This document shows, piece by piece, positions 1-8,338 of a DNA stretch of 64,000 bases. This stretch comes from Bryocella elongata. Its GTDB lineage: Bacteria; Acidobacteriota; Terriglobia; Terriglobales; Acidobacteriaceae. Each line of letters starts with the position of its first letter. Within the stretch, counting starts at the first letter, position 1. The position numbers were made by a program, and so were the translations under genes. The notes under the pieces are model-generated. The model had not been told where the DNA came from, did no database searches, and saw only the letters and a program-made list of their open reading frames with translations. The DNA lies in assembly GCF_900108185.1 (NCBI RefSeq), contig NZ_FNVA01000001.1, forward strand, positions 1,588,684-1,652,683, written 5' to 3'.

Positions 1-270
1 TCATCCGCGGGAGAGTTCCTCGCGTCCGACGATCTGACTCAAGCTGATTGCCTCATCCTGGACATTGCGATGCCAGGAATGTCCGGGCCTGAACTCCAAC
101 GCGAATTGAAGCTCCGTGGCAACAACATCCCAATCGTCTTCATCACCGCGCAGAGAGACGAAACGGCGCGCCCGCGCCTGCTCGAACTTGGGGCTGTCGA
201 ATACCTACTAAAACCCTTCAGCGAAGAGGACATTTTGACGGCCGTGAATATGGCGCTACACACTGGATAG
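1..270 (+). CDS. Response regulator receiver domain, 5' end outside window
   Basis: The reading frame is open from base 1, so the start lies upstream and only the last 89 residues are visible. They form the second half of a CheY-like receiver: the phospho-acceptor aspartate sits in LILDIAMPGMSG, the conserved threonine in VFITA and the conserved lysine in LLKPFSE. The protein stops at the end of the receiver, so no output domain follows. It is either a stand-alone receiver or the C-terminal receiver of a hybrid kinase. The next gene, 77 bp downstream on the same strand, is a FixJ-type regulator with a similar receiver, so the two probably belong to one signalling operon. Confidence 0.85.
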   Translation, partial: SSAGEFLASDDLTQADCLILDIAMPGMSGPELQRELKLRGNNIPIVFITAQRDETARPRLLELGAVEYLLKPFSEEDILTAVNMALHTG

Positions 271-347
271 ACCACCCCTCCACGTACCTGGGCACAAACC
301 ACAGCCCCGACACCAACCCTGATTGAACGTCCCTCGAGGTCACCGCT

Positions 348-977
348 ATGCCGCAGTCCACGCCGATCGTGTTCATTGTCGACGACGACATCTCGATACG
401 GGAGTCGCTGGAATCATTGATTCGTTGTGAGGGCTGGGAGCCGGAGACCTTTGCGTCCGCACAGGAATTCCTTGACCGTCCGCGTGTCGTTGCTCCGAGT
501 TGCCTGATCCTCGACGTCTCGCTCCCGGATCTGAATGGCCTCGACCTGCAACAACGCATTGGTCCCGGCCGGAAAGACATGCCGATCATATTCATCACAG
601 GTCACGGGGACATCCCCATGACAGTCAAGGCGATGAAAGCGGGCGCGGTCGAATTCCTGATGAAACCCTTCAGCGACGAGGTGCTGCTCAACGCTATCCG
701 CCATTCCCTTGAACGAAGCCTCGCGATGCTCCGCCGCGATGCTGAGACTGGGGCGCTGCGCGACTGCTATATCTCACTGACCCCCCGGGAAAAAGAGGTG
801 TTGGCCCTTGTCGTCTCCGGACTTTCCAATAAGCAGGTGGGTATGGAGTTGGGCATCAGCGAAATCACCGTTAAGGCTCACAGGGGCAAGGTGATGCAGA
901 AGATGCAGGCGGATTCGCTTGCCGGCCTCGTCAAGATCGCGGCGAGACTTCGCATTACATCGGTTCACCAGGCATGA
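348..977 (+). CDS. FixJ-family response regulator (receiver plus LuxR-type HTH)
   Basis: This 209-residue protein has the classic FixJ/NarL layout. Residues 1-125 are a receiver with the acidic pair DDD near the N-terminus, the acceptor aspartate in LILDVSLPD, threonine in FITGHGD and lysine in LMKPFSD. Residues 140-205 are a LuxR-type helix-turn-helix (LTPREKEVLALVVSGLSNKQ, then EITVKAHRGKVMQKM). GAGG lies 8 bases before the ATG. Its FixJ character matches the FixL-like kinase cores encoded at 14.7, 22.9 and 35.2 kb, whose partner regulators are not adjacent to them. It is therefore a candidate regulator of the palindromic promoter motif found across 3-31 kb, but that link is inference. Confidence 0.93.
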   Translation: MPQSTPIVFIVDDDISIRESLESLIRCEGWEPETFASAQEFLDRPRVVAPSCLILDVSLPDLNGLDLQQRIGPGRKDMPIIFITGHGDIPMTVKAMKAGAVEFLMKPFSDEVLLNAIRHSLERSLAMLRRDAETGALRDCYISLTPREKEVLALVVSGLSNKQVGMELGISEITVKAHRGKVMQKMQADSLAGLVKIAARLRITSVHQA

Positions 978-1142
978 CACGTCGCGCGGGACTCATCCGC
1001 GGCGGCTCCAGAATCATTCCATCTGACATCAGTGAGTCTTCCCTGCTGTGGGCCTGCTCGGATGGGCTGAGCGCCTATCCAGGCAGCCTCGCGAATGCCC
1101 ACTTCATCAAGGCGAACATAGCGGAAGTGAGCAGAATGTTGA

Positions 1143-1619
1143 TCATTCGGCCTCCGGCTCAACTCGGGGCCTGAGCTTGTTTGGCTCCCAGCGCGCGCGC
1201 GTGGTCGCGTCAGAATCAACTCGGACCGTGGAGCGCACAGCATGACGTTTCGGCTCATCCTTCATTGCATGTAGCAGCTCGAGGAGCCGTGTGACAGGAC
1301 CACATCCCTTGGCGTAGAACGCATCGGCTGGGACGCCAAGTGGAACAGCCACGCCGGAATAGGCTCCGCTCATCGCAATTACGCCGATCAAGGCGTATCG
1401 CCGCCGCACAACCGGCAGAAGCTCAAAGCCGGACATGCAGGGCATCTCCAGGTCCGATAGGAGCACATCGGGGACTCGCTCTCGCAAGCACCTCAACGCA
1501 GCTAACCCCTCACATGCGACGCGGACGGTATACCCGATTTCCCTGAAGATCCCGGCAAGCGCACTCGCCAGCACCGGGTTCTCTTCAACGATCACCATAT
1601 CGTCCCATTCGCTCGCCAC
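1143..1619 (-). CDS. Single-domain response regulator
   Basis: A 158-residue receiver protein starting at a GTG with GAGGAGA six bases upstream; an internal ATG at residue 8 is the alternative. Visible receiver features are the acceptor aspartate in DVLLSDLEMPCMSG, the serine of IAMSGAY at the threonine position, and a lysine in FYAKG. The last 35 residues are charged and look disordered; there is no DNA-binding domain. It is convergent with the FixJ gene and 39 bp upstream of the stop codon of the epoxide-hydrolase homologue. It may act as a phosphate sink or shuttle for the kinases of this region. Confidence 0.82.
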   Translation of the reverse strand: MASEWDDMVIVEENPVLASALAGIFREIGYTVRVACEGLAALRCLRERVPDVLLSDLEMPCMSGFELLPVVRRRYALIGVIAMSGAYSGVAVPLGVPADAFYAKGCGPVTRLLELLHAMKDEPKRHAVRSTVRVDSDATTRARWEPNKLRPRVEPEAE

Positions 1620-1658
1620 GCCTGTCTCCTCTCGCTGATCCAGCCGGTTCCGAACGGA

Positions 1659-3023
1659 TCACCGAAGCGGCCTGAACGCGGCTCGCAAATCCTCAGTAAA
1701 CAGCTGGGGCTGTTCCCATGCAGCGAAGTGCCCACCCTTGGGCGGCCGGTTGTAGAAGATGAGCTTGGGATATGCCTCTTGGGCCCAGCTCTTGGGCGCC
1801 TGATAGATCTCGTCAGGAAACGCACTCACGGCGACAGGGATAGAGACACCCCTCGGATCAAAGAAGCCGCCCTTGTATTCCCAGTAGAGACGAGCCGAGG
1901 AGATAGCCGTCCTCGTCAGCCAGTACAGCGTGATGTTGTCCAGGATGTCATCTCGCGTCAGCCCTTCGGCTTGTCCGTCAAAGACGCGTGCGATGAGCGC
2001 CTCACTCGCCGCATCATGATCGAGGATCCACGCAGCGAGGCCGATCGGCGAATCCTCGATGCCGAACAGTGTCTCCGGGCGGGCCGCCATCTCTTCGGCA
2101 TACCCCAACCCATGCTGATAGAAGAAATCCAGCTGATCCCACGCGCGCTTCTCGTCGGCAGAGAGCTCATACGGCGGAGGCTGGTGCAGGTTGAGCGCCC
2201 TCTCGATCTCGGGTGGAACAGTGGCTGCCATGTTGGTGTGGATGGCCAACAGTTCGGGAGGAGTCTGGAGAGCCATCAACTCCGTCACAGAGTTCCCCCA
2301 GTCGCCGCCCTGGGCCACAAACCGCGTGTATCCCAGCCGCTTCATGAGCACGATCCACGCCCGCGCGATCCGGGCTGGATCCCAGCCCGTCGTCGTAGGC
2401 TTCCCGGAAAACCCGTATCCAGGAAGCGAAGGAATCACCACGTCGAACGCATCCTCGGTCGTCCCCCCATACAACGTCGGGTCGGTGAGCGGACCGATGA
2501 CCTTTAGCTGCTCGATGATCGATCCCGGCCAGCCATGCGTGATGATGACGGGCAACGCGTTCGCGTGCTTCGAACGGACGTGGATGAAGTGAATGTCGAG
2601 TCCGTCGATCGTCGTGACAAACTGCGGCAAAGCGTTCAGCTTCGCCTCTATCTTTTTCCAGTCGTAGTCGTTCGCCCAATACTGGGCAAGCTTCTGCATG
2701 GTCGCGAGTTGAACGCCCTGCGTGGTATCGCCGACAGTCTCGCGCTCTGGCCAGCGTGTCGCGCTGACACGTTTACGCAGGTCGGCCAAGTCAGCCTTCG
2801 GGAAGCTGACGCTGAAGGAGCGTACTGCCGCGGTCCCGAAGCCCGCATCCTCAGGCTTCGTCGATCCGCCGGCAGACGCTGGACCGGCGGCGGACGAGCC
2901 GACCGAGAAGAGGCTGAGAACGCCGGCGGCCGCCGAGCTCGCAAGGAAGCTGCGCCGAGTGGCTCCGCTGCTAGCTGCAGGTATGGCCGCGCCGTTTGGG
3001 ATCTGTACGTCGTCATGCAACAT
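1659..3023 (-). CDS. Epoxide hydrolase (EHN-type alpha/beta hydrolase), Tat-exported
   Basis: A 454-residue protein of the microsomal/juvenile-hormone epoxide hydrolase type. An EHN N-terminal domain (FSVSFPKADLADLRKRVSAT, with RWPE) covers about residues 65-175 and is followed by an alpha/beta hydrolase fold. HGWPGS forms the oxyanion hole, the nucleophile aspartate is in QGGDWGNS near residue 241, and the catalytic histidine is in GGHFAAWEQP near the C-terminus. The N-terminus carries a twin-arginine signal (ATRRSFLASS followed by a hydrophobic stretch), so the folded enzyme is probably exported. I chose the ATG at 3023 over an upstream start at 3062 because AGGAGA lies 8-9 bases before it. 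A copy of the palindromic operator lies 110 bp upstream. Confidence 0.9.
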   Translation of the reverse strand: MLHDDVQIPNGAAIPAASSGATRRSFLASSAAAGVLSLFSVGSSAAGPASAGGSTKPEDAGFGTAAVRSFSVSFPKADLADLRKRVSATRWPERETVGDTTQGVQLATMQKLAQYWANDYDWKKIEAKLNALPQFVTTIDGLDIHFIHVRSKHANALPVIITHGWPGSIIEQLKVIGPLTDPTLYGGTTEDAFDVVIPSLPGYGFSGKPTTTGWDPARIARAWIVLMKRLGYTRFVAQGGDWGNSVTELMALQTPPELLAIHTNMAATVPPEIERALNLHQPPPYELSADEKRAWDQLDFFYQHGLGYAEEMAARPETLFGIEDSPIGLAAWILDHDAASEALIARVFDGQAEGLTRDDILDNITLYWLTRTAISSARLYWEYKGGFFDPRGVSIPVAVSAFPDEIYQAPKSWAQEAYPKLIFYNRPPKGGHFAAWEQPQLFTEDLRAAFRPLR

Positions 3024-3132
3024 GATGTCTTCTCCTTCGCAAATGAACGTCGCTTCGGGCATTGCTTTTCTTCGTGACGCGTTCGGCAGTTGTGATCAGA
3101 CCAGGTGAGTGCAGAGCACGCTATTGAACGCT

Positions 3133-3148
3133 GGTGTCGATCGATACC
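3133..3148. promoter_or_regulatory. Palindromic operator, copy A
   Basis: The sequence GGTGTCGATCGATACC is a near-perfect inverted repeat followed by TTCGCCCAATCG. It is one of eight related copies in the window. It lies 110 bp upstream of the epoxide hydrolase start, in the gap after the preceding hydrolase gene. The regulator is unknown. Confidence 0.6.
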
Positions 3149-3200
3149 TTCGCCCAATCGCCGCGAGAGCTCGAGACGGTACTTTCGATAAACACGAAGA

Positions 3201-4154
3201 TCACTTCTGGCCCTTCATGAAGCCACGGACCAACGTCGCGATCTCATCGGCCTTCGTATCCAATGCAAAGTGGCCAGCATCAAGCACGTGAACTTCGGCG
3301 CTCGGGACATCTCTGCGATAACGCTCCGGTTCTCCTGGATCGAATGAAAGGTCGTGCCGGCCCCAAAGCACGAGGAGCTTCGGATGCGTCTTTTGCATCC
3401 ATGCCTGCCACGTCGGGTATGCCTCAACGTTCGTGCGGTAGTCATAGAAGAGATCGCTCTGGATCTGCGCCTGCCCTGGAGAGTTCAGGAAGGCATATTC
3501 GTCCATCCACAGATCCGGGTCGTAGAGCTCTACCGTTGGATCATCACCGACATGCCGTCTCTTCGTAGCCGCAAGCGACAGCAGGTCGCTCCGTAGCGCC
3601 GTTTCACCGGCAGGCCGATCTGCCCAGAACGCTCGCCTCGTTGCCCAATTGGCTCCCAGGCCCTCGTTGTGAGCGACTGCATCCTGCACGATCAGAGCCT
3701 GCACACGCTCCGGATGCGCCAATGCCATCCGAAAGCCAACTGGCCCGCCATAGTCCTGCATGTAGAGCGTGTAGTGCGACAGGCGAAGCGCGACCGTTAA
3801 GCCGTTCATCACGTTGGCGATGGCGTCGAACGTGTAGCTGAACTGCCTGGGATCGGGCCAGTCGCTATGACCATAGCCCGGGTAGTCCGGAGCAATCAGA
3901 TGGTACTGATCCCCAAGTCTTGCCAGCAGCGACTGAAACATTCGCGACGATGACGGAAGTCCGTGCAGCAACAGAATCACAGGAGCATCCTTTGGGCCCA
4001 CTTCCCTGTAGAACACGGACAGCCCGTCAACTTTCACAGTCCTATAGAAGACTTGCTGTTCCATTGGTCTCCCTCTCTCCTGTGCATGGAGCTCCCCACT
4101 GCCGGCCAGCGCAATCGCTAGAGCCGCAGCGATCCGATGAAACAATCTGCACAT
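3201..4154 (-). CDS. Secreted alpha/beta hydrolase, haloalkane-dehalogenase/epoxide-hydrolase-like
   Basis: A 317-residue protein with a Sec signal peptide (hydrophobic IAAALAIALAGSG, probable cleavage after LHA-Q). The mature part is an alpha/beta hydrolase: HGLPSSSRM is the oxyanion motif, MQDYGGPVG carries an aspartate at the nucleophile elbow, as in haloalkane dehalogenases and epoxide hydrolases rather than serine esterases, and DAGHFALD supplies the histidine. AGGAAGGAAG precedes the ATG at 4154; an alternative ATG at 4064 also has a good Shine-Dalgarno (AGGGAGA) and would give a cytoplasmic form. The start lies inside the 3' end of the sigma factor gene (113 bp overlap), so the two are very likely co-transcribed. 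Confidence 0.85.
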   Translation of the reverse strand: MCRLFHRIAAALAIALAGSGELHAQERGRPMEQQVFYRTVKVDGLSVFYREVGPKDAPVILLLHGLPSSSRMFQSLLARLGDQYHLIAPDYPGYGHSDWPDPRQFSYTFDAIANVMNGLTVALRLSHYTLYMQDYGGPVGFRMALAHPERVQALIVQDAVAHNEGLGANWATRRAFWADRPAGETALRSDLLSLAATKRRHVGDDPTVELYDPDLWMDEYAFLNSPGQAQIQSDLFYDYRTNVEAYPTWQAWMQKTHPKLLVLWGRHDLSFDPGEPERYRRDVPSAEVHVLDAGHFALDTKADEIATLVRGFMKGQK

Positions 4155-4953
4155 ATCTCGTACTTCCTTCCTGGCGCACGAACGCTACCGTGTTGCTGCA
4201 CCCCTTCACGGGTTCCATGGACTTACAAGAGGATGCGGAAATTACCTTCCTTGCCGGCGCTTCATTCGCGACCATGCGCCGGTGGCTCACCCCCACGACA
4301 TGCGGCGAAGCCGTCAAGGCACGGAGCATGATGCGAGCTCTGTATAGCCGCGATTTGACCGCCGGAACAGAGATGTTCAGGCGACATGCGACGTCCTTCA
4401 CCGAGCAATCCTCTGTGATCACTGCGCGTGTCACGATCCGAAGGTGCCCCGGAAGCTTGCCAATCGCGCACATGAGTTTTTCGCGCTCCTCCTGTTCCGC
4501 ATAGACCCGTTCAGGATCGGGGGCCAGGTCCCTCGCACCCTCGTCTACGCCGTCGCCCTCGCCGGATGGGCTAAAAACGATGGAGACTTCCTCCGGTCGA
4601 GAGCGGCGCTTACGCAGGATGCCTAACGCCGAATTGATTGCGATTCGGGTCAGCCACGTATAGAAGTTGGCGCGGCTCTCGAAGCTCCCAATAGCCAGGA
4701 ATGCGCGCATGAAAGCATCCTGAACAGCGTCTTCCGCATCATGCGGGTTTCGTGTAATCCCCAGCGCCGTTCGAAAGATCCGCCGCGAGTACAGCGCCCA
4801 CAGGTCGTCAAACGCTCCGTGAGAGCCGGCCTGTGCAGCCGCGACCAGGTCGCGGTGTTTCAGTAATGGGCGTTGACCGACTCCCTTGTTGGCACCACCA
4901 TCTGGGATGAATGGTGTCAAGAGCCGAAAGCTGTGATCACTATGCAGATCCAT
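4042..4953 (-). CDS. RNA polymerase sigma factor, ECF subfamily
   Basis: Region 2 is clear: residues 35-105 include DDLWALYSRRIFRTALGITR, the core-binding motif DAEDAVQDAFMRAF and FYTWLTRIAINSAL. Region 4 lies at about residues 165-215 (IGKLPGHLRIV, then DVACRLNISVPAVKSRLYRAR). After region 4 the frame continues for about 85 residues with no recognisable domain, overlapping the next gene by 113 bp. That tail may be a real extension or the result of a lost stop codon or an indel. GGGAG sits just before the ATG. No anti-sigma gene is adjacent; the co-oriented downstream gene encodes a secreted hydrolase. Confidence 0.88.
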   Translation of the reverse strand: MDLHSDHSFRLLTPFIPDGGANKGVGQRPLLKHRDLVAAAQAGSHGAFDDLWALYSRRIFRTALGITRNPHDAEDAVQDAFMRAFLAIGSFESRANFYTWLTRIAINSALGILRKRRSRPEEVSIVFSPSGEGDGVDEGARDLAPDPERVYAEQEEREKLMCAIGKLPGHLRIVTRAVITEDCSVKDVACRLNISVPAVKSRLYRARIMLRALTASPHVVGVSHRRMVANEAPARKVISASSCKSMEPVKGCSNTVAFVRQEGSTRYVQIVSSDRCGSSDCAGRQWGAPCTGERETNGTASLL

Positions 4954-5090
4954 TGCTCCCTCAATTCGCCGATCGGCGCATTTCTGGTCTAGAGCTCATT
5001 CCTAAGTCGATGTTCGTGGGCCATCAGCAACGGGCCCGACAAACGAGACGGTCCGCGATGCGAACGGTGCGATGCAGCGGTGCTGCAGAT

Positions 5091-5576
5091 CTACGTCACC
5101 TCGAGAATGACCTCGAGTTCGATCGGCACGCCGAGCGGAAGGCTTGCGACACCCAGGACAAGACGGACCGGCAGCTTCTCTCTTCCGAACACCTCCCGGA
5201 AGAGGTCCGACGCTCCGTCCGCTACCCGTGGTTGATCGAAGAAATCCCCGGAGGTCGCGATGAATACCCCGAGCCTCACGACACGAGTCACCCGATTGAG
5301 CGACCCCAGATACTGCCTCGCCGTGGCCAGTGCGTTCAACGCCGTTGTGTAGGCAGCATCCCTGGCCGCGTCTCCATCAAGCTCTGCCCCAACCCGCCCC
5401 ACGTACTTCGGCTTGTGGTCTGCGATAGGGAGCATCCCGCTGAGAAAGAGGAGCCGCCCCGTCTGTACAGCTTCCACATAGGAGCCCAGGGGTGTGGGCG
5501 CATCCGGCAGCTGAATGCCAAGCTCCTGCAACCGCTGTTCGGCATTCCCTGACCGGGACTCCCCGGCCGCTACCAT
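5091..5576 (-). CDS. RidA/YjgF/Rid family protein
   Basis: The 161-residue protein matches the Rid superfamily along its length: QRLQELGIQLPDAPTPLGSY at the start, the central LFLSGMLPI strand, and a C-terminal PLGVPIELEVILEV. Members of this fold hydrolyse reactive enamines or imines, although several subfamilies lack the arginine needed for deamination. The usual C-terminal CxxxR-type residues are not obvious here, so the substrate cannot be assigned. Its ATG overlaps the stop of the SDR gene (ATGGTAG), which indicates translational coupling. It is the last gene of a DJ-1 / SDR / RidA operon. Confidence 0.88.
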   Translation of the reverse strand: MVAAGESRSGNAEQRLQELGIQLPDAPTPLGSYVEAVQTGRLLFLSGMLPIADHKPKYVGRVGAELDGDAARDAAYTTALNALATARQYLGSLNRVTRVVRLGVFIATSGDFFDQPRVADGASDLFREVFGREKLPVRLVLGVASLPLGVPIELEVILEVT

Positions 5577-6292
5577 CGGCCCGTGTGCGCACCGCCGTCC
5601 ACGTGCAGCACCTCCCCGGTGACATGGTTCGCTTCGGTCACATACAGCACGGCATCGGCAATGTCCTTCGGTTCAACGATCGACCCCATCGGCGAGAGGG
5701 TCTTCATGAAGTCTCTCGGAGTGTTCCGATGAAGAGGCGTATCGACGATGCCTGGCGCGATCGCGTTGAAGCGTATGTGCTCCTTCGCATACTCGCTGGC
5801 GAGGCTGCGGGTGACCGCCTCGAGCCCGCCCTTGGTGATCATCGGAATCGATGCCGTGACGCCCGCGATGGGGTTATCCACCAGCGAGGACGTGATCGTC
5901 GTGACGCTGCCTCCAGTCCCCTGAGCGAGCATCTGCTTAACCGCCAGTTGGGTGATGAAGACGAACCCTTCCAGATTGGTCGAGACGAAACCCCGAAACT
6001 CTTCGAGTGTGTAGTCCGTGAAGGGCTTTGCCAAGAAGATCCCCGCATTATTCACGACGTGGTCGATCGAACCAAAATGGCTGATCGCGGTCTGAGTAAC
6101 ACGCTCGGCCGTCGCTACCGAACCGATATCCCCATCCACGATCGCAAGGTCAGGTGAGAGCGCAAAGCCTGCCTTCGTTGCGTTGCGCGACGTCGCAACC
6201 ACTCGATAGCCGCGGTCGAGGAACTCACGAACGACGACCGCTCCGATGCCCTGTGAGGCGCCCGTCACGATGACTGTTTTTTTCTTTGCCAT
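5570..6292 (-). CDS. SDR family oxidoreductase lacking the catalytic tyrosine
   Basis: A 240-residue classical short-chain dehydrogenase/reductase. TGASQGIG binds the cofactor, NNAG lies mid-protein, and the C-terminal VTGEVLHVDGG is typical of the family. The active-site segment reads SIPMITKGGLEAVTRSLA: the lysine is present, but the residue four before it is proline where YxxxK has tyrosine. A conventional dehydrogenase mechanism is therefore doubtful. The ATG at 6292 is preferred over a TTG four codons earlier. It lies between the broken DJ-1 gene and RidA, all on the same strand. Confidence 0.9.
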   Translation of the reverse strand: MAKKKTVIVTGASQGIGAVVVREFLDRGYRVVATSRNATKAGFALSPDLAIVDGDIGSVATAERVTQTAISHFGSIDHVVNNAGIFLAKPFTDYTLEEFRGFVSTNLEGFVFITQLAVKQMLAQGTGGSVTTITSSLVDNPIAGVTASIPMITKGGLEAVTRSLASEYAKEHIRFNAIAPGIVDTPLHRNTPRDFMKTLSPMGSIVEPKDIADAVLYVTEANHVTGEVLHVDGGAHTGRW

Positions 6293-6426
6293 ATCCAACC
6301 CCAATTCTGTTTCGGTGCTTCAAAAAGAGATCGCCGGCGAAAATCCTGTGACATCAGCCGCGGCCAACGCCGCCTTCACGCAGCCTCCATTTTTTTTGCC
6401 GGAGAGCAGATCGAGGACGGCCTCGG

Positions 6427-7069
6427 CTATAGAGGTCGACGACGCAGGTTTTTGCCCGTCACCAAACGTCCATCGACAATGACGAGCGGCCGCAAGTCTG
6501 CCTTCTTCTCAAAGATCGCGCTGAGCCGCATGAGCCCGTCGACAAGGAACGGGGCCACAGGGGTGAACTGCATCTCTGCATCTTCGCCATCGGTAGACCC
6601 GTCACGTGCTCGCCCTTCACGACCGGTTCCCCCTGGCACGTGACATGCCGAAGTGCCCGGGAGAATCGCACACCAACGCGAATGGGCTCGCCCAAGTTGT
6701 AGAAAGACTCGAGCAGTACGATCGAGACCGGGCTCTCGGCCAGATCCGACATCGGGCCAGGGCCGCCCCCACGTAGAACACCGTATCGAAGTCTTCCGAC
6801 TTCAGGTCGGCGAGCTTCACCTCTTGCGAAACAGCACTCTCGGCAACTTCATCCTGCCTGAATCGCTCCATGGCCGGCGTCTGGTCTGCGGCGACATCAC
6901 TTTTGGGGTCGAGAGGAGGCTGCCCGCCGTTCTGAGACGCAAGCGTCAGATCCACACCGGCATCCCGAAACACGAAGTGAGGCGCCGCAAACTCCTCAAA
7001 CAAGAAACCGGACTTGAGACCTGTGTTCCCGAACTGATCATGTGAAGTAAGTACCATTGCGATCTTCAT
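6427..7069 (-). pseudogene. DJ-1/PfpI family protein, frameshifted
   Basis: The 5' part (7069 to about 6770) reads as a normal DJ-1/PfpI protein (MKIAMVLTSHDQFG, FEEFAAPHFVF) up to VFYVG. The homology then moves between frames: MSDLAESPVSIVLLESFYNL in a second frame, FALVCDSPG with the catalytic cysteine back in the first, ALRHVTCQGEPVVKG in the second, and FTPVAPFLVDG to the end in a third. Each junction is explained by one base: C5 at 6766-6770, an extra t near 6681, C3 at 6656-6658, and a lost base near 6595. An intact homologue lies at 31432-32229. It is the first gene of the operon that continues into SDR and RidA. Confidence 0.8.
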
Positions 7070-7166
7070 CTGCCGTCTCCTTCACGTCTGCGTTACAGAT
7101 CCTCAACTGGAGTGGATCCACTAGCGACATCAAAGCAGGGCGGTTCCTGCGAAACAATTGGACGTA

Positions 7167-7181
7167 GGTATCGCCCATACC
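7167..7181. promoter_or_regulatory. Palindromic operator, copy B
   Basis: GGTATCGCCCATACC followed by TTGGTAT, about 98 bp upstream of the DJ-1 start codon. It is a 15-base variant of the motif with one base fewer in the centre, and its right half is shared with the larger hairpin at 7174-7213. Confidence 0.6.
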
Positions 7182-7213
7182 TTGGTATAACCGCAGGAAT
7201 ACCAAGGTATGGG
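7174..7213. repeat. Perfect 15-bp inverted repeat
   Basis: CCCATACCTTGGTAT at 7174-7188 is repeated exactly in inverse orientation at 7199-7213, with a 10-base spacer. It lies between the DJ-1 promoter region and the 3' end of yceI. It could be a terminator for the yceI transcript (no T-run is seen), or two overlapping operator sites facing each other. No gene is seen in 7070-7433. Confidence 0.75.
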
Positions 7214-7433
7214 AGATAACTTCGGAACGGGGCCAAGGGCATGCCAGGTATCGGGGATCTGCCCGCCGGGAGAACCGGATGCACATAGGCTGCAGATGTC
7301 GGCGCGGCCTGGAACGCCGCGCCATGACTTTGTCTGTCCCTGCCGTGTTCGAGATGAGCGCGTGCTCATCCTCTGCGAATCCGCATTGCTGCGAACTGCA
7401 GCGTGGACGGAGATACGAACGCCATCTGCCGCC

Positions 7434-7979
7434 TTACTGCTTGATCAGTTGGACATCGAGTGTGATCGTAACCTCGTCGCCCACCAGCACCCCGCCGGTC
7501 TCCAATGCCGTGTTCCATACGAGTCCGAACTCTCGGCGATCAATCTTGGCGAATCCAGAAAGTCCGATGCGTTGATTGCCCCAGGGATCGCCCGCGGGCT
7601 CGCTCACATCCTCAATGGTCACGGTCACGCGCTTCGTAACGCCAAGGATGGTGAGGTCGCCGACCACCAGATAGCTGGAAGCTCCGGTCGGTCGGATGTC
7701 TGAGGACTTGAAATCGATCGTCGGAAACTCCGCGACATTGAGAAATTCAGCCGCCTGCATATGCTCGTCGCGGTTGGAATCGCCAGTCTGAACACCGGCC
7801 GTTGGGACCGAGGCCTCGACCTTGGATTGGGAGAAGTCGGTGTTGTCCAGCTTCAGCACACCGGTAAGCCCAGTGAAATGTCCCTTCACGTACGAGATCA
7901 TCATGTGCCGGACCTTGAACCCAGCTACTGAATGAGCAGGATCGATCTTCCAAAGGTTGAAAGTCTGCGTGGGAATCAT
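7434..7979 (-). CDS. YceI family protein (lipid-binding, lipocalin-like)
   Basis: A 181-residue YceI-fold protein: WKIDPAHSVAGFKVRHMMIS at the N-terminus, then GHFTGLTGVLKLD, FPTIDFKSSDI and a C-terminal DEVTITLDVQLIKQ. YceI proteins form a lipocalin-like barrel that binds polyprenoid or quinone-type lipids and are often induced by stress. This copy has no signal peptide, so it is probably cytoplasmic. The ATG at 7979 is preferred over 7994 because GGAGA lies 8 bases upstream. The operator copy at 8181 lies about 200 bp upstream, in the gap shared with the divergent peroxiredoxin-like gene. Confidence 0.9.
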   Translation of the reverse strand: MIPTQTFNLWKIDPAHSVAGFKVRHMMISYVKGHFTGLTGVLKLDNTDFSQSKVEASVPTAGVQTGDSNRDEHMQAAEFLNVAEFPTIDFKSSDIRPTGASSYLVVGDLTILGVTKRVTVTIEDVSEPAGDPWGNQRIGLSGFAKIDRREFGLVWNTALETGGVLVGDEVTITLDVQLIKQ

Positions 7980-8180
7980 GAGGCGTATCTCCATTTGATC
8001 GAATTTTGTGAGGCGGAGCCGAAAGTAACTGGTCCCTGATGATGCGAGTTTCGTGGAAGCGTCACAGCGCCATCACGGCAGAATTGAGACGGTGAACCAC
8101 TCAAAGGGCACAGAGGCATGCGCTTTGGAGCTCGCATGGAGGATCAGACTAGAAGACTCGGCCCGAATCTATAGAGCTTT

Positions 8181-8196
8181 GGTATCGATGAATACC
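8181..8196. promoter_or_regulatory. Palindromic operator, copy C
   Basis: GGTATCGATGAATACC preceded by TT and followed by TAAG, lying between the divergent yceI (start 7979) and the peroxiredoxin-like gene (start 8339). It is well placed to control both. The rest of 7980-8338 holds no gene. Confidence 0.6.
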
Positions 8197-8338
8197 TAAG
8201 TGTGGGCCGACACCATCGTCCAATAGATCAGAGGTTATTCCCATGGCCTAATCAGGATCGTAGAGGGGCTGTTTGGCTGCATGTGGCTCCGTCTCGTGCA
8301 GCTTCGTCAGCGTCCACTCATCATGGAGGGATCTTGCT

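Noticed and set aside
1728..2507. 259-codon plus-strand frame inside the epoxide hydrolase gene
   Set aside because: Antisense shadow: arginine-rich, without domain or ribosome-binding site.
4911..6157. Plus-strand frames opposite RidA and the SDR
   Set aside because: Both minus-strand genes have full family signatures and coupled start/stop codons; the plus frames have none.
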